Shown: positions 26,289 to 35,314 of the stretch, piece by piece | How positions within the stretch are numbered: position 1 is the first letter of the stretch | Layout: the number at the start of each line of letters is the position of its first letter | Assembly (NCBI GenBank): GCA_028709305.1 | Contig: JAQVXE010000004.1 | Span: 1 to 56,712, forward strand | Direction of reading: 5' to 3' | Length of the DNA stretch: 56,712 nt | Source: Bacillota bacterium | GTDB taxonomy: Bacteria > Bacillota > DTU025 | The notes under the pieces: model-generated | What the model saw: the letters and a program-made list of their open reading frames with translations, nothing else | What the model was told of the DNA's origin: nothing | The model's database searches: none | Program-made: the position numbers and the translations under genes

Positions 26289-27989
26289 CTACTCAACGGA
26301 GATGAGGTAGTAATAGAGGGGCTGCCCGCCGTATTGGACTTCGAACTCGATGTCAGGGTATTCCTCTGCCAGACCGCTCGCCAGCGATTCCGCTTCTTCC
26401 TGGGTGACGCCAAATCCATAGATGATAGTGGCGATCTCATGATTCGCGGATTGGATCTCAGCAAACGTATGACGAACAACTTCGTCAACGCTCTCTCCAA
26501 CCACCTGCAAATCGCCATCGATGATGCCGATTATGTCATTTTCATGAATTTCAATACCATTGAATGTAGAGTCTCGCACTGCATATGTAATCTCCGCGCT
26601 CACCACTCTGCCGATGGCCTCAACCATCTTTGCGACATTATCTTCAAGCGGTGCGTACGGCGTCATGACGAGAAGCGCAGCCAGCCCCTGAGGCACTGTT
26701 TTGCTTGGGACTACGTGCACCTTGGTATCTCCGATGTCGGGCACCCCCGCAGCCTGCTGGGCTGTGAGAACTACATTGCCGTTGTTAGGAAGAACAATAA
26801 CCTCCCTGGCATAGGCCCTGCGCACGCCATCAGCTACATCCTGAATGCTCGGGTTCATTGTTTGCCCGCCAGTTATCACAACATCTGCTCCCAAGCTCTT
26901 GAGTATCTTCTCGACGCCATCCCCGGCAGCCACAGCAACAACACCCACATCTTTGAGCTCACGAGGCTCTTCTTCATGGGGTTCCACAGGCAATCCCGAC
27001 TCCTTGCCGGCTGCTCCCTCGAACTCCTCATGTTGGTCTTCCATGTTGTCAATATCGATTTCATGAAGCGAACCATATCCAATGCAGATTTCAAGGATGC
27101 GCCCAGGAGTGTTGCTATGCATGTGCACCTTCACAGTATTGCTGTCGCCGACGACGAGCATTGAATCGCCCACAATATCGTCAAGCAACGCACGCTTGAC
27201 CGCATCAGGGTCAAGCTCGCTTCCGCGAATTATCAGCTCTGTGCAGTAGGCATATTCGATCTCATGTTTCGTTCTCGCAGGCTCTTTCCCGGGCTTGAGG
27301 ACGACTCTATCGTCAGCAGGCACATCTGCCACACGCTCTATGGGTTCGCCCCTTAGCCCCTTGGCAAAGCCCTGAAAGAGCACTACCAGGCCCTTGCCTC
27401 CAGCATCGACGACACCAGCTTCCTTCAGCGCCGGCAACATCTCTGGCGTCTTCTCGAGAACAATCTCTCCTTGCTTCAGGACTTCGTCGACTACTCCAAA
27501 GATGTCTGCGCCGCTCCTGGCTGCTTGAACCCCGGCGCGGGCACCTACCCGCGCCACAGTGAGAATTGTACCTTCCACGGGCTTCATTACTGCCTTGTAA
27601 GCTACATTAGAGGCCTCCTGGAAAGCCGCTGCCAAATCCATCGGTTCGGCCGTTTTCAGCCCGTGCAGGCGTTTAGCAAACCCCCGCAGCAACTGAGATA
27701 GTATGACACCCGAGTTCCCCCTGGCACCCATAAGAGAGCCCAAAGCTATGGCGTCAGCTACGTCTGCCACTGAAGCCGGACCCGCCTTCTCCGCTTCCTT
27801 GAGCGCGGCGGAGACCGTGAGATACATATTTGTCCCAGTATCGCCATCTGGGACTGGAAACACGTTCAACGAGTCGATCAGACTCTTATGTTCACCAAGC
27901 CAAGCCACACCGGACTCGAAGGCAGCCGCAAGCACCGGTCCGTCTATAGCCTTCATGTGCGAGGCCTGACTCTGCTTTATTCCAGACAT
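26289..27989 (-). CDS. fakA: Fatty acid kinase FakA (DhaL-like, YloV)
   Basis: FakA is the ATP-binding subunit that phosphorylates fatty acids held by FakB/DegV. The 566-residue protein has the N-terminal DhaL (Dak2) domain with NVFPVPDGDTGTNMY at about 42-56 and GSLMGARGNSGVI, a middle domain, and the C-terminal DegV-like domain. Its ATG shares one base with the asp23 stop (TAATG). Its expected partner would be the next gene, but that degV copy is truncated, so any FakB must be encoded elsewhere. Confidence 0.95.
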   Translation of the reverse strand: MSGIKQSQASHMKAIDGPVLAAAFESGVAWLGEHKSLIDSLNVFPVPDGDTGTNMYLTVSAALKEAEKAGPASVADVADAIALGSLMGARGNSGVILSQLLRGFAKRLHGLKTAEPMDLAAAFQEASNVAYKAVMKPVEGTILTVARVGARAGVQAARSGADIFGVVDEVLKQGEIVLEKTPEMLPALKEAGVVDAGGKGLVVLFQGFAKGLRGEPIERVADVPADDRVVLKPGKEPARTKHEIEYAYCTELIIRGSELDPDAVKRALLDDIVGDSMLVVGDSNTVKVHMHSNTPGRILEICIGYGSLHEIDIDNMEDQHEEFEGAAGKESGLPVEPHEEEPRELKDVGVVAVAAGDGVEKILKSLGADVVITGGQTMNPSIQDVADGVRRAYAREVIVLPNNGNVVLTAQQAAGVPDIGDTKVHVVPSKTVPQGLAALLVMTPYAPLEDNVAKMVEAIGRVVSAEITYAVRDSTFNGIEIHENDIIGIIDGDLQVVGESVDEVVRHTFAEIQSANHEIATIIYGFGVTQEEAESLASGLAEEYPDIEFEVQYGGQPLYYYLISVE

Positions 27990-28366
27990 TATTTCTGCCG
28001 TTCCTTTCCGCCAGCACCCACTCTGACACCATGAACAGTAACATTGACTTCGGATACGTTGAGGCCTGTGGTAGACTCCAGAACGTATTTGACCTTATCC
28101 ATTACGTTGTTGGCTACTTCGGTGATACGGGTGCCATATTCCACAATGATATAAAGATCAATAGTTGCATCGTCGCCTTGCACATCCACCTCAACTCCGC
28201 GGGCGACATTCTCCATCCCCAAGAGCTCCGCAATTCCATCAGTAAAGGTGCGCGACGCCATTCCAACAAGGCCATAACATTCAGTTGCGGCCATTCCCGC
28301 TATGGCCGCCAATACTTCATCAGCTATAGTAATCTGGCCATACCTTGTATTTATCTCTTTGCCCAT
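27989..28366 (-). CDS. Asp23/Gls24 family envelope stress protein (YloU)
   Basis: This 125-residue Asp23-family protein is typical of the position between rpmB and fakA. Motifs are GQITIADEVLAAIAGMAA, CYGLVGM and DLYIIVEYGTRITEVANNV, with NVTVHGV near the end. Family members associate with the membrane and envelope stress in Staphylococcus; no precise role is known here. GGGGG lies seven bases before the ATG. Confidence 0.93.
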   Translation of the reverse strand: MGKEINTRYGQITIADEVLAAIAGMAATECYGLVGMASRTFTDGIAELLGMENVARGVEVDVQGDDATIDLYIIVEYGTRITEVANNVMDKVKYVLESTTGLNVSEVNVTVHGVRVGAGGKERQK

Positions 28367-28472
28367 CGTGAAACCCCCAATACTGACCTCCAGCCTGCAA
28401 AGCGATTAAGACATAAGTGGACATTTTCTGTGTATTCTCCGCGCTCTCCGCATATTCCTTCTCGTAATACCC

Positions 28473-28501
28473 TTGCGTAGTCTCTCCACGTATGCTATCA
28501 T
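28473..28501 (+). promoter_or_regulatory. Promoter of rpmB
   Basis: TTGCGT and TATCAT are 17 bases apart, 40 bases before the rpmB ATG, in the 174-base divergent gap shared with asp23. Confidence 0.6.
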
Positions 28502-28540
28502 TTGTTTTGTGCGTTTTAGGCGCTATGAGGAGGAATTCTT

Positions 28541-28732
28541 ATGGCCAAAGTATGCGATATATGTGGCAAGGGCCCCGCTTCCGGGAATATTCGCAGCCAC
28601 TCAGAGATCAAAACAAGGCGCAGATGGTACCCGAATCTTCACGAAGTAAGGGCGAAGATCAACGGCAGCACTCGCCGCGTAAGGGTCTGCACCAGGTGCC
28701 TCAGGTCAGGAAAAGTAACCCGAGCTATCTGA
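28541..28732 (+). CDS. rpmB: 50S ribosomal protein L28
   Basis: L28 is 63 residues long, with the zinc cysteines in CDICGKGP and CTRCLRSGK and the core SHSEIKTRRRWYPNLH. GAGGAGG lies before the ATG. It is monocistronic, divergent from asp23-fakA, and closed by a terminator. Confidence 0.98.
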   Translation: MAKVCDICGKGPASGNIRSHSEIKTRRRWYPNLHEVRAKINGSTRRVRVCTRCLRSGKVTRAI

Positions 28733-28773
28733 TCGTGAGCTGGCTATATGGATCTGCATATTCACAATTACTG

Positions 28774-28800
28774 ACGCTCCCTTCACATGGGGGCGTTTCG
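28774..28800 (+). terminator. Intrinsic terminator of rpmB
   Basis: ACGCTCCC-TTCACAT-GGGGGCGT followed by TTTCG. It lies 42 bases after the rpmB stop. Confidence 0.75.
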
Positions 28801-28839
28801 CCTTTCAAAGGCTGGATTCAAGAATCAAATGGCCCTCCT

Positions 28840-29682
28840 TCATTCGCGGCCCCCAGTAGCCAACGCGCGCCTGTGTAGGCTCAGCACAACTCCATAATCA
28901 GTTGTCGCCGAGCCGAGAACGACTCCTGACTGTGAAAGAGGTCCATGACAATCAGATCCTCCAGTGGCAATAAGCCCGTATTCATCAGCTACACTCTCGT
29001 ACCGCTTCTGCTGGGCCTGCGTGTGATGGGGATAGAACACCTCTATTCCGCCCAACCCGCACTCCACCAGCCCAGGTATCATCTCATCCTTGTCCGCCAA
29101 GCCTGGATGGGCCAACACTGGCACTCCCTGAGCAGTCAGGATGGCCTCAACTGCCTCAAATGGAGTCAGCTTCGACCTGCTAACATAGGCCGGAGCGTGA
29201 AAGCCTATGTAATGGGCAAAAGCTTCGTCCCAGGTAAGCACATATCCTGCTCTTACCATAGCAGCCGCTATATGCGGCCTGCCCACTGCGCCCTCACCTG
29301 CATGCTCCAGCACATCCTCCTTGTTCAGGCTGATTCCGAGAGCAGCAAGTTTCTTGAGCATCTGCTCTACCCGTCGCATCCTGCTCTCTCTCTGCGATTC
29401 CAAGAGCCCGAGCAGACCCTCATTCTTGTAGTTTATGCAAAACCCGAGTATATGAACCTCCCCGTCGCTGACGTCTGTGGATATCTCCACTCCCGGCACT
29501 ACGTACACTTCAGTCCCTTTTGCCGCCTGAAGCGCCTCCTCTATGCCATCTACTGAATCGTGATCGGTTACGGCTATGGCGGCGAGGCCGCGCCTAGCGG
29601 CCTCCTCCACCAATTCAGTTGGCGTGAACGTGCCGTCTGACATGGTAGTATGGCAGTGCAGATCAGCGCGCCCTGTTGACAC
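28840..29682 (-). CDS. PHP-domain phosphoesterase (RNase AM / YciV-like)
   Basis: This is a 280-residue PHP-family metal-dependent phosphoesterase; related enzymes hydrolyse 3',5'-nucleoside bisphosphates or trim short RNAs. Metal-binding motifs are DLHCHTTMSDG at the N-terminus, VTDHDSVDG, PGVEIST, LAHPG and GSDCHG. The GTG at 29682 has AAGGTG seven bases upstream; the start lies inside the end of ileS (20-base overlap). Substrate is inferred from family only. Confidence 0.9.
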   Translation of the reverse strand: MSTGRADLHCHTTMSDGTFTPTELVEEAARRGLAAIAVTDHDSVDGIEEALQAAKGTEVYVVPGVEISTDVSDGEVHILGFCINYKNEGLLGLLESQRESRMRRVEQMLKKLAALGISLNKEDVLEHAGEGAVGRPHIAAAMVRAGYVLTWDEAFAHYIGFHAPAYVSRSKLTPFEAVEAILTAQGVPVLAHPGLADKDEMIPGLVECGLGGIEVFYPHHTQAQQKRYESVADEYGLIATGGSDCHGPLSQSGVVLGSATTDYGVVLSLHRRALATGGRE

Positions 29683-32600
29683 CCACAATCACCTTCTCGC
29701 CGTTAACGTCCCATTCACGAACGTATTCACCCTCAGGCTCGCCTTGGGCAAGCGACGTTGAAAGGGTCTCCTTCATGAGGTAGTCCCTGTGAACCTGCAG
29801 AGCCTTCATGGAGTCGGGTCCGCCTGAGACTATCGCATCTATCCGGTCAGACACCTCAAACCCAGCCTCTTTGCGCGTTGTCTGGATCTTGTTCACCAAC
29901 TCCCTGGCGAAGCCTTCCAGCTTCAACTCCTCGGTGATGACGGTGTCGAGGGCTATCGCGCGTCCACCCTCTGACTGCAGATAGTATCCCTCAGAAGCCA
30001 CCGTTTCAATGGAAACCTCCTCAGGAAGCAGCGAAACCTCTGTTCCATCCCTCAAAGCCACGCTGAACTCTCTGCCTTCAAGAGACTTCTCGGCAATCTC
30101 TGACGCATCCGCTTCAGCCACAGCAGCAGCGATCGCCTTCATCAGATTGCCATGCTTCGGCCCGAGAAGATCGTATCTTGGTTTCACTCTGTATGACACA
30201 AACTTACCCATGTCCCTGACATACTCCAGTTCCTTTACGTTGAGCTCATCCTCCACAAGGTCTGCAAGCAGCCTCAGATCTTCTTCCTCCTGCCGAGTGG
30301 CTCTCACCACAATCTTCGACAGCGGCTGCCTGTTCTTGATGCTAACTTCGTTTCGGGCTGCCCGGCCCAGGTACACAACCTGCCTGACCAGATCCATTCG
30401 CCTTTCAAGATCGATATCCCGGCTCCATGCATCTGCTTTCGGATAGTCCTGGAGGTGGACACTGCCTAAGGCTGGCTCGAGATTGGTGAATATCTCCTCC
30501 GCCAGGAAAGGCGTAAACGGCGCAATCAGCCTGGCAATTGTCGTCAGACTCTCATGTAGAGTGAGGTATGCAGCCTGCTTGTCAACGGTCATTTCACTTG
30601 CCCAGTATCGCCTGCGACATCTGCGCACATACCAGTTGGACAAGTCGTCCACATATTCCTCAATCCTTCTTGCGGCCTGAGTTATGTCGTATGCATCCAT
30701 TGCATCAGTCACTTCACTGACAAGCCCGGATAGCCTTGAAAGAAGCCACCTGTCGATTAACGGGCGATCCTCATAGGAAACCTTGCACTGGCCGGGATCG
30801 AATTCATCGATGTTTGCATACAATACGTAGAATGCGTATACATTCCAGAGCGTACCCATGAACTTCCGTTTGGCCTCAACGATACCGTCCTCATAGAATC
30901 TCGTCGGATTCCATGGAGCGTTCACTGTATAGAGATACCATCTGACGGCATCGGCCCCGTGCTCATTGAAGAGCTTCCAAACATCCACTACGTTGCCCTT
31001 GCTCTTGCTCATCTTCAGCCCGGCTTCGTCGAGAACAAGGCCCAGCACGACACAGTTTTCAAATGGCGACCTGCCGAACAGCAGCGTGGATATGGCAAGA
31101 AGCGTATAGAACCATCCGCGAGTCTGATCCACTGCTTCAGTAATGAAATCCGCCGGAAATGCCGCAGAGAACACTTCGGCGTTTTCAAATGGATAGTGCC
31201 ACTGTGCAAAAGGCATGGAGCCAGAGTCAAACCAGCAGTCCATCACCTCAGTCACCCGTCTGGCGTCTCCTCCGCACTGGGAACATGCCAGGATTGCCTG
31301 GTCGATGTATGGCCTGTGCAACTCGAAGTGGTCGGGCAAGGACTTGGCCATGCTCTTGAGCTCCTTCACGCTTCCAACAGCATGCTCGTGTCCGCATTCC
31401 TCGCACACCCAAATTGGCAGCGGCGTGCCCCAGTAGCGCTCACGGCTTACGGCCCAGTCTATGACGTTTTCGAGGAAGTTGCCGAATCTGCCATCCTGGA
31501 TGTGCTTGGGATACCAGTTGATCTTCGCATTGTTTTCCAAGAGCTCATCCCGCAGGTCAGACATTCTAATGAACCATGAGCTTCGCGCGTAATAGAGCAG
31601 AGGCGTATCACATCGCCAGCAGAACGGGTAGCTGTGCGAGTAATCCATCTCCTCAAACAGAAGGCCACGAACCTCCAGGTCCTTTACGATTAGCGGATCA
31701 GCATCCTTGACAAACATCCCGCACCAATCACAGGCTCTGTCGTCAAATCGGCCTTGGGCATCCACAAGCTGCACTACCGGCAGGTTGTGTTCTTGTGCAA
31801 CGCGCATGTCATCCTCGCCAAATGCCGGGGCTATGTGAACGATCCCCGTTCCCTCGGAGAGCGTGACGAAGTCGCCTTCCACAACCATATACGCAGGCGC
31901 CTCAGGCTCTGCAAATGTGTAGAGCGGCTCGTACTCCATGCCTACAAGCTCAGAACCCTTGACCACGCGCAGGATGCGGTAGTCCCCTTCCAATCTGGGC
32001 TCCACAAGATCCTTAGCCATGATCAGCGTCTCCCCATTGGACTGGACATACGCATAATCGTAATCGGCGGACACAGCCAAAGCTACATTGGAAGGCAACG
32101 TCCACGGAGTGGTCGTCCACGCCAACAGCGACACGTTCTCCTCGCCCCGGACCCTGAACCTTACGAAGATGGAAGGCTCTTCTACATCCTTGTAGCCCTG
32201 TGCAACTTCGTGGCTGGAAAGCGCAGTTCCGCACCGAGGACAGTAGGGGACGACCTTGTGACCGTGGTACATCAGACCCTTATCCCAAATGGTCTTTATC
32301 GCCCACCAAACAGATTCGATGTACGAGTCATGAAAAGTCACGTAGGGGTCGTCCATGTCTATCCAAAAACCCAGTCTCTCGCTCATGCGACGCCACTCGC
32401 CTTCATACTTGAAGACTGACTCTTTGCACCTCTGGACAAACTCCTCTACGCCGTACTTCTCGATCTCGGGCTTCCCGCTTATCCCCAACTGCTTCTCCAC
32501 TTCAAGCTCGACAGGGAGGCCATGAGTATCCCAGCCAGCCTTGCGCGGCGCATAATACCCATTCATGGTCTTGTACCGGAGCACAACGTCTTTCATGGCA

Positions 32601-32785
32601 CGCGTCAGAACATGGCCTGGATGAGGCAGACCATTGGCTGTAGGAGGCCCTTCATAGAAGACGAATCGAGGTCCGCTCTCCCTCTGAGCCACACTCTTAT
32701 CGAATATCTTCTCCTCCCGCCAAGCCTCCAGGATCTCCTGTTCCATTCGGGGGAAGTCCATAGCTGAATCGACTTTCTTGAACAT
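29663..32785 (-). CDS. ileS: Isoleucyl-tRNA synthetase
   Basis: The 1040-residue class I synthetase carries the HIGH motif as HPGH (in GLPHPGHVL) and the KMSKS motif as KMSKSKGN. Zinc-type cysteine pairs occur in CPRCG and CWRC, and the editing domain includes WTTTPWTLPSN. Length and motif text fit the longer, eukaryote-like IleS2 subclass, often more resistant to mupirocin; that is an inference. The ATG at 32785 follows GGAGG by 12 bases. It is controlled by a T-box leader. Confidence 0.97.
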   Translation of the reverse strand: MFKKVDSAMDFPRMEQEILEAWREEKIFDKSVAQRESGPRFVFYEGPPTANGLPHPGHVLTRAMKDVVLRYKTMNGYYAPRKAGWDTHGLPVELEVEKQLGISGKPEIEKYGVEEFVQRCKESVFKYEGEWRRMSERLGFWIDMDDPYVTFHDSYIESVWWAIKTIWDKGLMYHGHKVVPYCPRCGTALSSHEVAQGYKDVEEPSIFVRFRVRGEENVSLLAWTTTPWTLPSNVALAVSADYDYAYVQSNGETLIMAKDLVEPRLEGDYRILRVVKGSELVGMEYEPLYTFAEPEAPAYMVVEGDFVTLSEGTGIVHIAPAFGEDDMRVAQEHNLPVVQLVDAQGRFDDRACDWCGMFVKDADPLIVKDLEVRGLLFEEMDYSHSYPFCWRCDTPLLYYARSSWFIRMSDLRDELLENNAKINWYPKHIQDGRFGNFLENVIDWAVSRERYWGTPLPIWVCEECGHEHAVGSVKELKSMAKSLPDHFELHRPYIDQAILACSQCGGDARRVTEVMDCWFDSGSMPFAQWHYPFENAEVFSAAFPADFITEAVDQTRGWFYTLLAISTLLFGRSPFENCVVLGLVLDEAGLKMSKSKGNVVDVWKLFNEHGADAVRWYLYTVNAPWNPTRFYEDGIVEAKRKFMGTLWNVYAFYVLYANIDEFDPGQCKVSYEDRPLIDRWLLSRLSGLVSEVTDAMDAYDITQAARRIEEYVDDLSNWYVRRCRRRYWASEMTVDKQAAYLTLHESLTTIARLIAPFTPFLAEEIFTNLEPALGSVHLQDYPKADAWSRDIDLERRMDLVRQVVYLGRAARNEVSIKNRQPLSKIVVRATRQEEEDLRLLADLVEDELNVKELEYVRDMGKFVSYRVKPRYDLLGPKHGNLMKAIAAAVAEADASEIAEKSLEGREFSVALRDGTEVSLLPEEVSIETVASEGYYLQSEGGRAIALDTVITEELKLEGFARELVNKIQTTRKEAGFEVSDRIDAIVSGGPDSMKALQVHRDYLMKETLSTSLAQGEPEGEYVREWDVNGEKVIVGVNRAR

Positions 32786-32838
32786 CCGCAGACACAACCT
32801 CCTTGACTCCTACTTGACAGATACGCAGCAGAACACGG

Positions 32839-33120
32839 CAAAAGCTTAAACCCCCCGTCCACAGGGACGAGGGGTCAACTCGCGGTACCACCCTTAGTTG
32901 GCCGACCTTTGGTCTGCGTAAAGCAAGCAATCCAGCGTCTATCAACTCAAATGTCGGCCCACTCATTAGCCCGGCTAACGCCCGGGGTGCGGCACAGCTT
33001 ACTCGCTCTCTTTCAGCCTGCAACTCAGGGGTGATTTTTCCGACGTGACCTGCGCGGAGATTCCACCGTCCCCCGCTCTCTGGAGCCGTCCTGGTCGCTA
33101 CTCTTCCCCATCATCGTTTT
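32839..33120 (-). promoter_or_regulatory. T-box leader of ileS (Ile specifier probable)
   Basis: The conserved T-box sequence AGGGTGGTACCGCGAG lies at 32879-32895. It is followed by a terminator, CCCCTCGTCC-CTGT-GGACGGGGGG with TTTAAG at 32839-32874. Uncharged tRNA-Ile pairs with the T-box and opens the terminator. A plausible isoleucine specifier ATC lies at 33033-33035, in an A-rich bulge (GAAAAATCACC); the upstream part (GAAGAGTAGCGACCAGGACGG) looks like the base of stem I. The specifier assignment is an inference. Confidence 0.93.
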
Positions 33121-33141
33121 TTCCTTCATTCAGCTAGAATC

Positions 33142-33171
33142 AATCTACCATACAGCTACATCCAGCGTCAA
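33142..33171 (-). promoter_or_regulatory. Promoter of the ileS T-box leader
   Basis: TTGACG and TAGATT are 18 bases apart, just upstream of stem I of the T-box. Confidence 0.6.
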
Positions 33172-33252
33172 CTCGCACAAGTCTCGAAGTCTGCAGAATC
33201 CAGTCGCACTGCAACCGTTTGGGAGCAGCCTGCCCCCTCAAACCTTCCACAG

Positions 33253-33834
33253 TCATCCTCTTCCGTTCCCACCACGCTTGTTAGAATCGCCATCTTCCGG
33301 ACGCAAGACGCCTTTTTGCATCAGAATGACCACAACCATGACTGTTACGATGATCTTGGGCAGATAATAGGTGGCATTGTAGGTAAGTGAATACAGCCAG
33401 GCAGGGGTTCCCTCTGGTGCGTACTGCCCGAAGAAGATGTACCCGGAGAGGAAATGAAACACAAACCCCGCCAGTGTTCCCCCTATGGCCCCGGTCAAGT
33501 TCCGCCACCAGCCTCGCCCAAACGAAAGCCACGGCGCAATCCCGAGAGCAGTTGAAGCCAGAACGTAATCGAGAACAGCCTGCATGGGATGGATGATCTC
33601 AGATGTAGCTGTAACAAGATCAAGCACGCCTGCTATCAGGCCTGAGAGCAAGCCCGGATAGACTCCCCTCGTAAAAGCCATGTAGAGTATGGGGACCATT
33701 TCCAGGGATACAGAGCCTCCCTGCGGCATCTTGAAAAGCCTTACCATTCCCAGAACCCACGACAGCGCAGCAGCCACGCCTATCTCTGCAATTACTTTCG
33801 TCGGGATGGATTTGCGTGAACTAGCACTTGACAT
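33253..33834 (-). CDS. thiT: ECF transporter S component for thiamine (ThiT)
   Basis: ThiT is the thiamine-binding membrane subunit of an ECF-type vitamin importer; it works with a shared energy-coupling module not encoded here. The 193-residue protein has about six hydrophobic helices and the family stretch LFKMPQGGSVSLEMVPI. An aromatic-rich pocket region follows (GTPAWLYSLTYNATYYLP). The ATG at 33834 has GGAGGT seven bases upstream. The TPP riboswitch upstream confirms the thiamine link. Confidence 0.95.
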   Translation of the reverse strand: MSSASSRKSIPTKVIAEIGVAAALSWVLGMVRLFKMPQGGSVSLEMVPILYMAFTRGVYPGLLSGLIAGVLDLVTATSEIIHPMQAVLDYVLASTALGIAPWLSFGRGWWRNLTGAIGGTLAGFVFHFLSGYIFFGQYAPEGTPAWLYSLTYNATYYLPKIIVTVMVVVILMQKGVLRPEDGDSNKRGGNGRG

Positions 33835-33874
33835 GATGCTAACCTCCTCATGCACCGTGCCGCCGGGCATCGAA

Positions 33875-33910
33875 CAGAAAAACTGCGGGTTCATACATGA
33901 TGATCCGCAG
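33875..33910 (-). terminator. Riboswitch expression-platform terminator of thiT
   Basis: CTGCGG...CCGCAG (outer stem, with inner TCAT/ATGA) followed by TTTTTCTG on the minus strand, between the TPP aptamer and thiT. This implies TPP-induced transcription termination. Confidence 0.8.
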
Positions 33911-33927
33911 TCACATAGAGACTTAAC

Positions 33928-34078
33928 CGCTTCCCTACGCTGGTATTACCCAGGGCGGAAGGAACTTCCTCCGCGCGATCAGGTTCCAGGGTATCGGGGG
34001 GTGAATTGCTCACATGGCCCGGACTAATCAAGGCTCCTGCAACACACCTTCCCGCTCTCAGCCTGTCGGCTCCCCTAG
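33928..34078 (-). promoter_or_regulatory. TPP riboswitch (THI element) upstream of thiT
   Basis: The aptamer shows the conserved GGGGAGCC...GGCTGAGAG segment at the 5' side, ACCCTGGAACCTGATC in the middle and GGGTAATACCAGCGTAGGGAA at the 3' side (quoted in parts). It binds thiamine pyrophosphate and would shut off thiT when the vitamin is plentiful. Confidence 0.97.
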
Positions 34079-34157
34079 CGGATCGGCACAATATAAAAGT
34101 AGAATGTGGCGTACAACTAGGTTATTTGACACGTTGCGAAGAAATCCTCCTTGCGTG

Positions 34158-34361
34158 CTAAATACTGAACGCCACTTGCAGGCTGTCTCCATCATGCCCT
34201 ATAAGGATTTCGCCAATCAGATGCTCGGGTATTACGGCTCCCACTGCCTTCCGAGCCCTCCGGATTATCTCGCTCTCCGACATCTGTGCTATCTCCTGGG
34301 CATCATCCTTCCCCATCACCAGGGTTGCCACGAGTACGCCCTTAATATGGGTAACTTCCAT
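34158..34361 (-). CDS. Small protein of unknown function between spoVT and thiT
   Basis: This is a 67-residue product from the ATG at 34361, which has an excellent GGGAGGAGG site eight bases upstream. The frame is open further upstream but has no better start. The sequence (MEVTHIKGVLVATLVMGKDD, then SEIIRRARKAVGAVIPEHLI and LQVAFSI) suggests an alpha-beta soluble protein. I do not recognise the family. It is downstream of the spoVT terminator, so it probably has its own promoter. Confidence 0.65.
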   Translation of the reverse strand: MEVTHIKGVLVATLVMGKDDAQEIAQMSESEIIRRARKAVGAVIPEHLIGEILIGHDGDSLQVAFSI

Positions 34362-34599
34362 GCAGATTGCCTCCTCCCGTCTCACGCTTCTGATTCGACG
34401 TACAGAGAGGCCATCCTGCGGTTTTCGTCCAGCGGTTTTTCGATATGCAACAACGGCGAACAGGGAATATGGTTGCATGACGCCTAATAAGCTCGACTGT
34501 CTTTCGGTCTTGACCTTTCGCGTCGAATAGCGCCGGCTTCCTCGGAAGATCACGGTGGAGTCATGCCTAGCAATATGTCCGATTCTTGGGGATATACGA
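34362..34599 (-). other. Leader region of the small gene with nested inverted repeats
   Basis: No gene is seen here. On the minus strand there are CTTCC-GA-GGAAG near 34533-34545 and, nearby, TCGAC...GTCGA enclosing GGTC-AA-GACC with flanking GAAA runs. This could be an RNA structure or chance; no known riboswitch was matched. Confidence 0.3.
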
Positions 34600-34630
34600 A
34601 AGCACGGGATCGCGGTCATAGCGATCCCGC
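34600..34630 (-). terminator. Terminator of spoVT
   Basis: CGGGATCGC-TATGACC-GCGATCCCG, then TGCTTTCG, on the minus strand, 27 bases after the spoVT stop. The stem is strong but the T run is short. Confidence 0.65.
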
Positions 34631-34656
34631 TCTACCCTAGCTGACGATCTCTTCGT

Positions 34657-35190
34657 CTACTGTCCCAATTGCTTGGCCAAAAACCCAGCAGCTGTTTCTG
34701 CAAGCTTCAACTCGAGCTCGCCCATGGACTTGCCTTCCTGAGACAACAGGATTACCGCGCCCGCAATGTCGCCTTCGACTATTATGGGGGCAATCACCTG
34801 GCTCGACAACTCCACATCTTCTACAGGCGGATTCTCATTAGCAGTATTCGAAAGGAATGGCTTCCTATTGCGCATTACGTCCTCTACGTGCTCTGTGATC
34901 CGACGTTCATAGAAACTCTTCCTTGATGCTCCCGCTACAGCAACTATCTCATCCTGGTCTGCAATGAGCGCCACATGCCGCGTTGACTCGTACAGTGAAT
35001 CCGCGTATTCCTGAGCAAACTCTCCAAGGTCCGCAATAGGGGAATATTTCTTAAGGATCACCGAGCCTTCGCGATCGGTGAATATCTCAAGCGGGTCTCC
35101 CTCACGTATTCGAAGGGTCCTCCGGATCTCCTTGGGCACGACTACTCTACCGAGGTCATCGATTCTTCTTACTATCCCTGTCGCCTTCAC
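34657..35190 (-). CDS. spoVT: Stage V sporulation protein T (AbrB-type transcription factor)
   Basis: SpoVT tunes forespore gene expression. The 177-residue product has the N-terminal swapped-hairpin AbrB domain (KATGIVRRIDDLGRVVVPKE, RRTLRIREGDPLEIF) and a C-terminal GAF-like domain. I chose the GTG at 35190, six bases after GGGAGGG, which gives the family's usual N-terminus; the ATG at 35196 abuts the ribosome site. In Bacillus it is transcribed by sigma-G, consistent with two candidate sigma-G-like promoters upstream here. Confidence 0.96.
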   Translation of the reverse strand: MKATGIVRRIDDLGRVVVPKEIRRTLRIREGDPLEIFTDREGSVILKKYSPIADLGEFAQEYADSLYESTRHVALIADQDEIVAVAGASRKSFYERRITEHVEDVMRNRKPFLSNTANENPPVEDVELSSQVIAPIIVEGDIAGAVILLSQEGKSMGELELKLAETAAGFLAKQLGQ

Positions 35191-35210
35191 GCACATCCCT
35201 CCCTTGTTAT

Positions 35211-35240
35211 TATTTTACCTTGGCCTAACTCCGCTTATGC
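35211..35240 (-). promoter_or_regulatory. Weak sigma-G-like promoter directly before spoVT
   Basis: GCATA and TAAAATA are 18 bases apart on the minus strand, placing a start about 15 bases before the GTG. It fits the sigma-G pattern (GHATR, 17-18 bases, CATxHTA) only partly. Confidence 0.35.
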
Positions 35241-35314
35241 TCTATAACCAGTTCCGCTTTCGGTCAAATCTGGATGGAATCGTGAAGGCAGGGGCCGTAT
35301 GACCCAGAGCGGCA

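Noticed and set aside
26276-26518. N-terminal extension of the DegV remnant frame
   Set aside because: This part overlaps fakA in another frame and reads as arginine- and serine-rich nonsense; the ribosome site supports the start at 26275.
26184-27164. 326-codon open frame on the plus strand opposite fakA
   Set aside because: It has low-complexity, family-less text and lies entirely antisense to fakA and the degV remnant; no ribosome site.
34081-34150. TATATT near the thiT leader as a -10 box
   Set aside because: No -35 element at an acceptable spacing (TTGTAC is 15 bases away), so I did not list a promoter.
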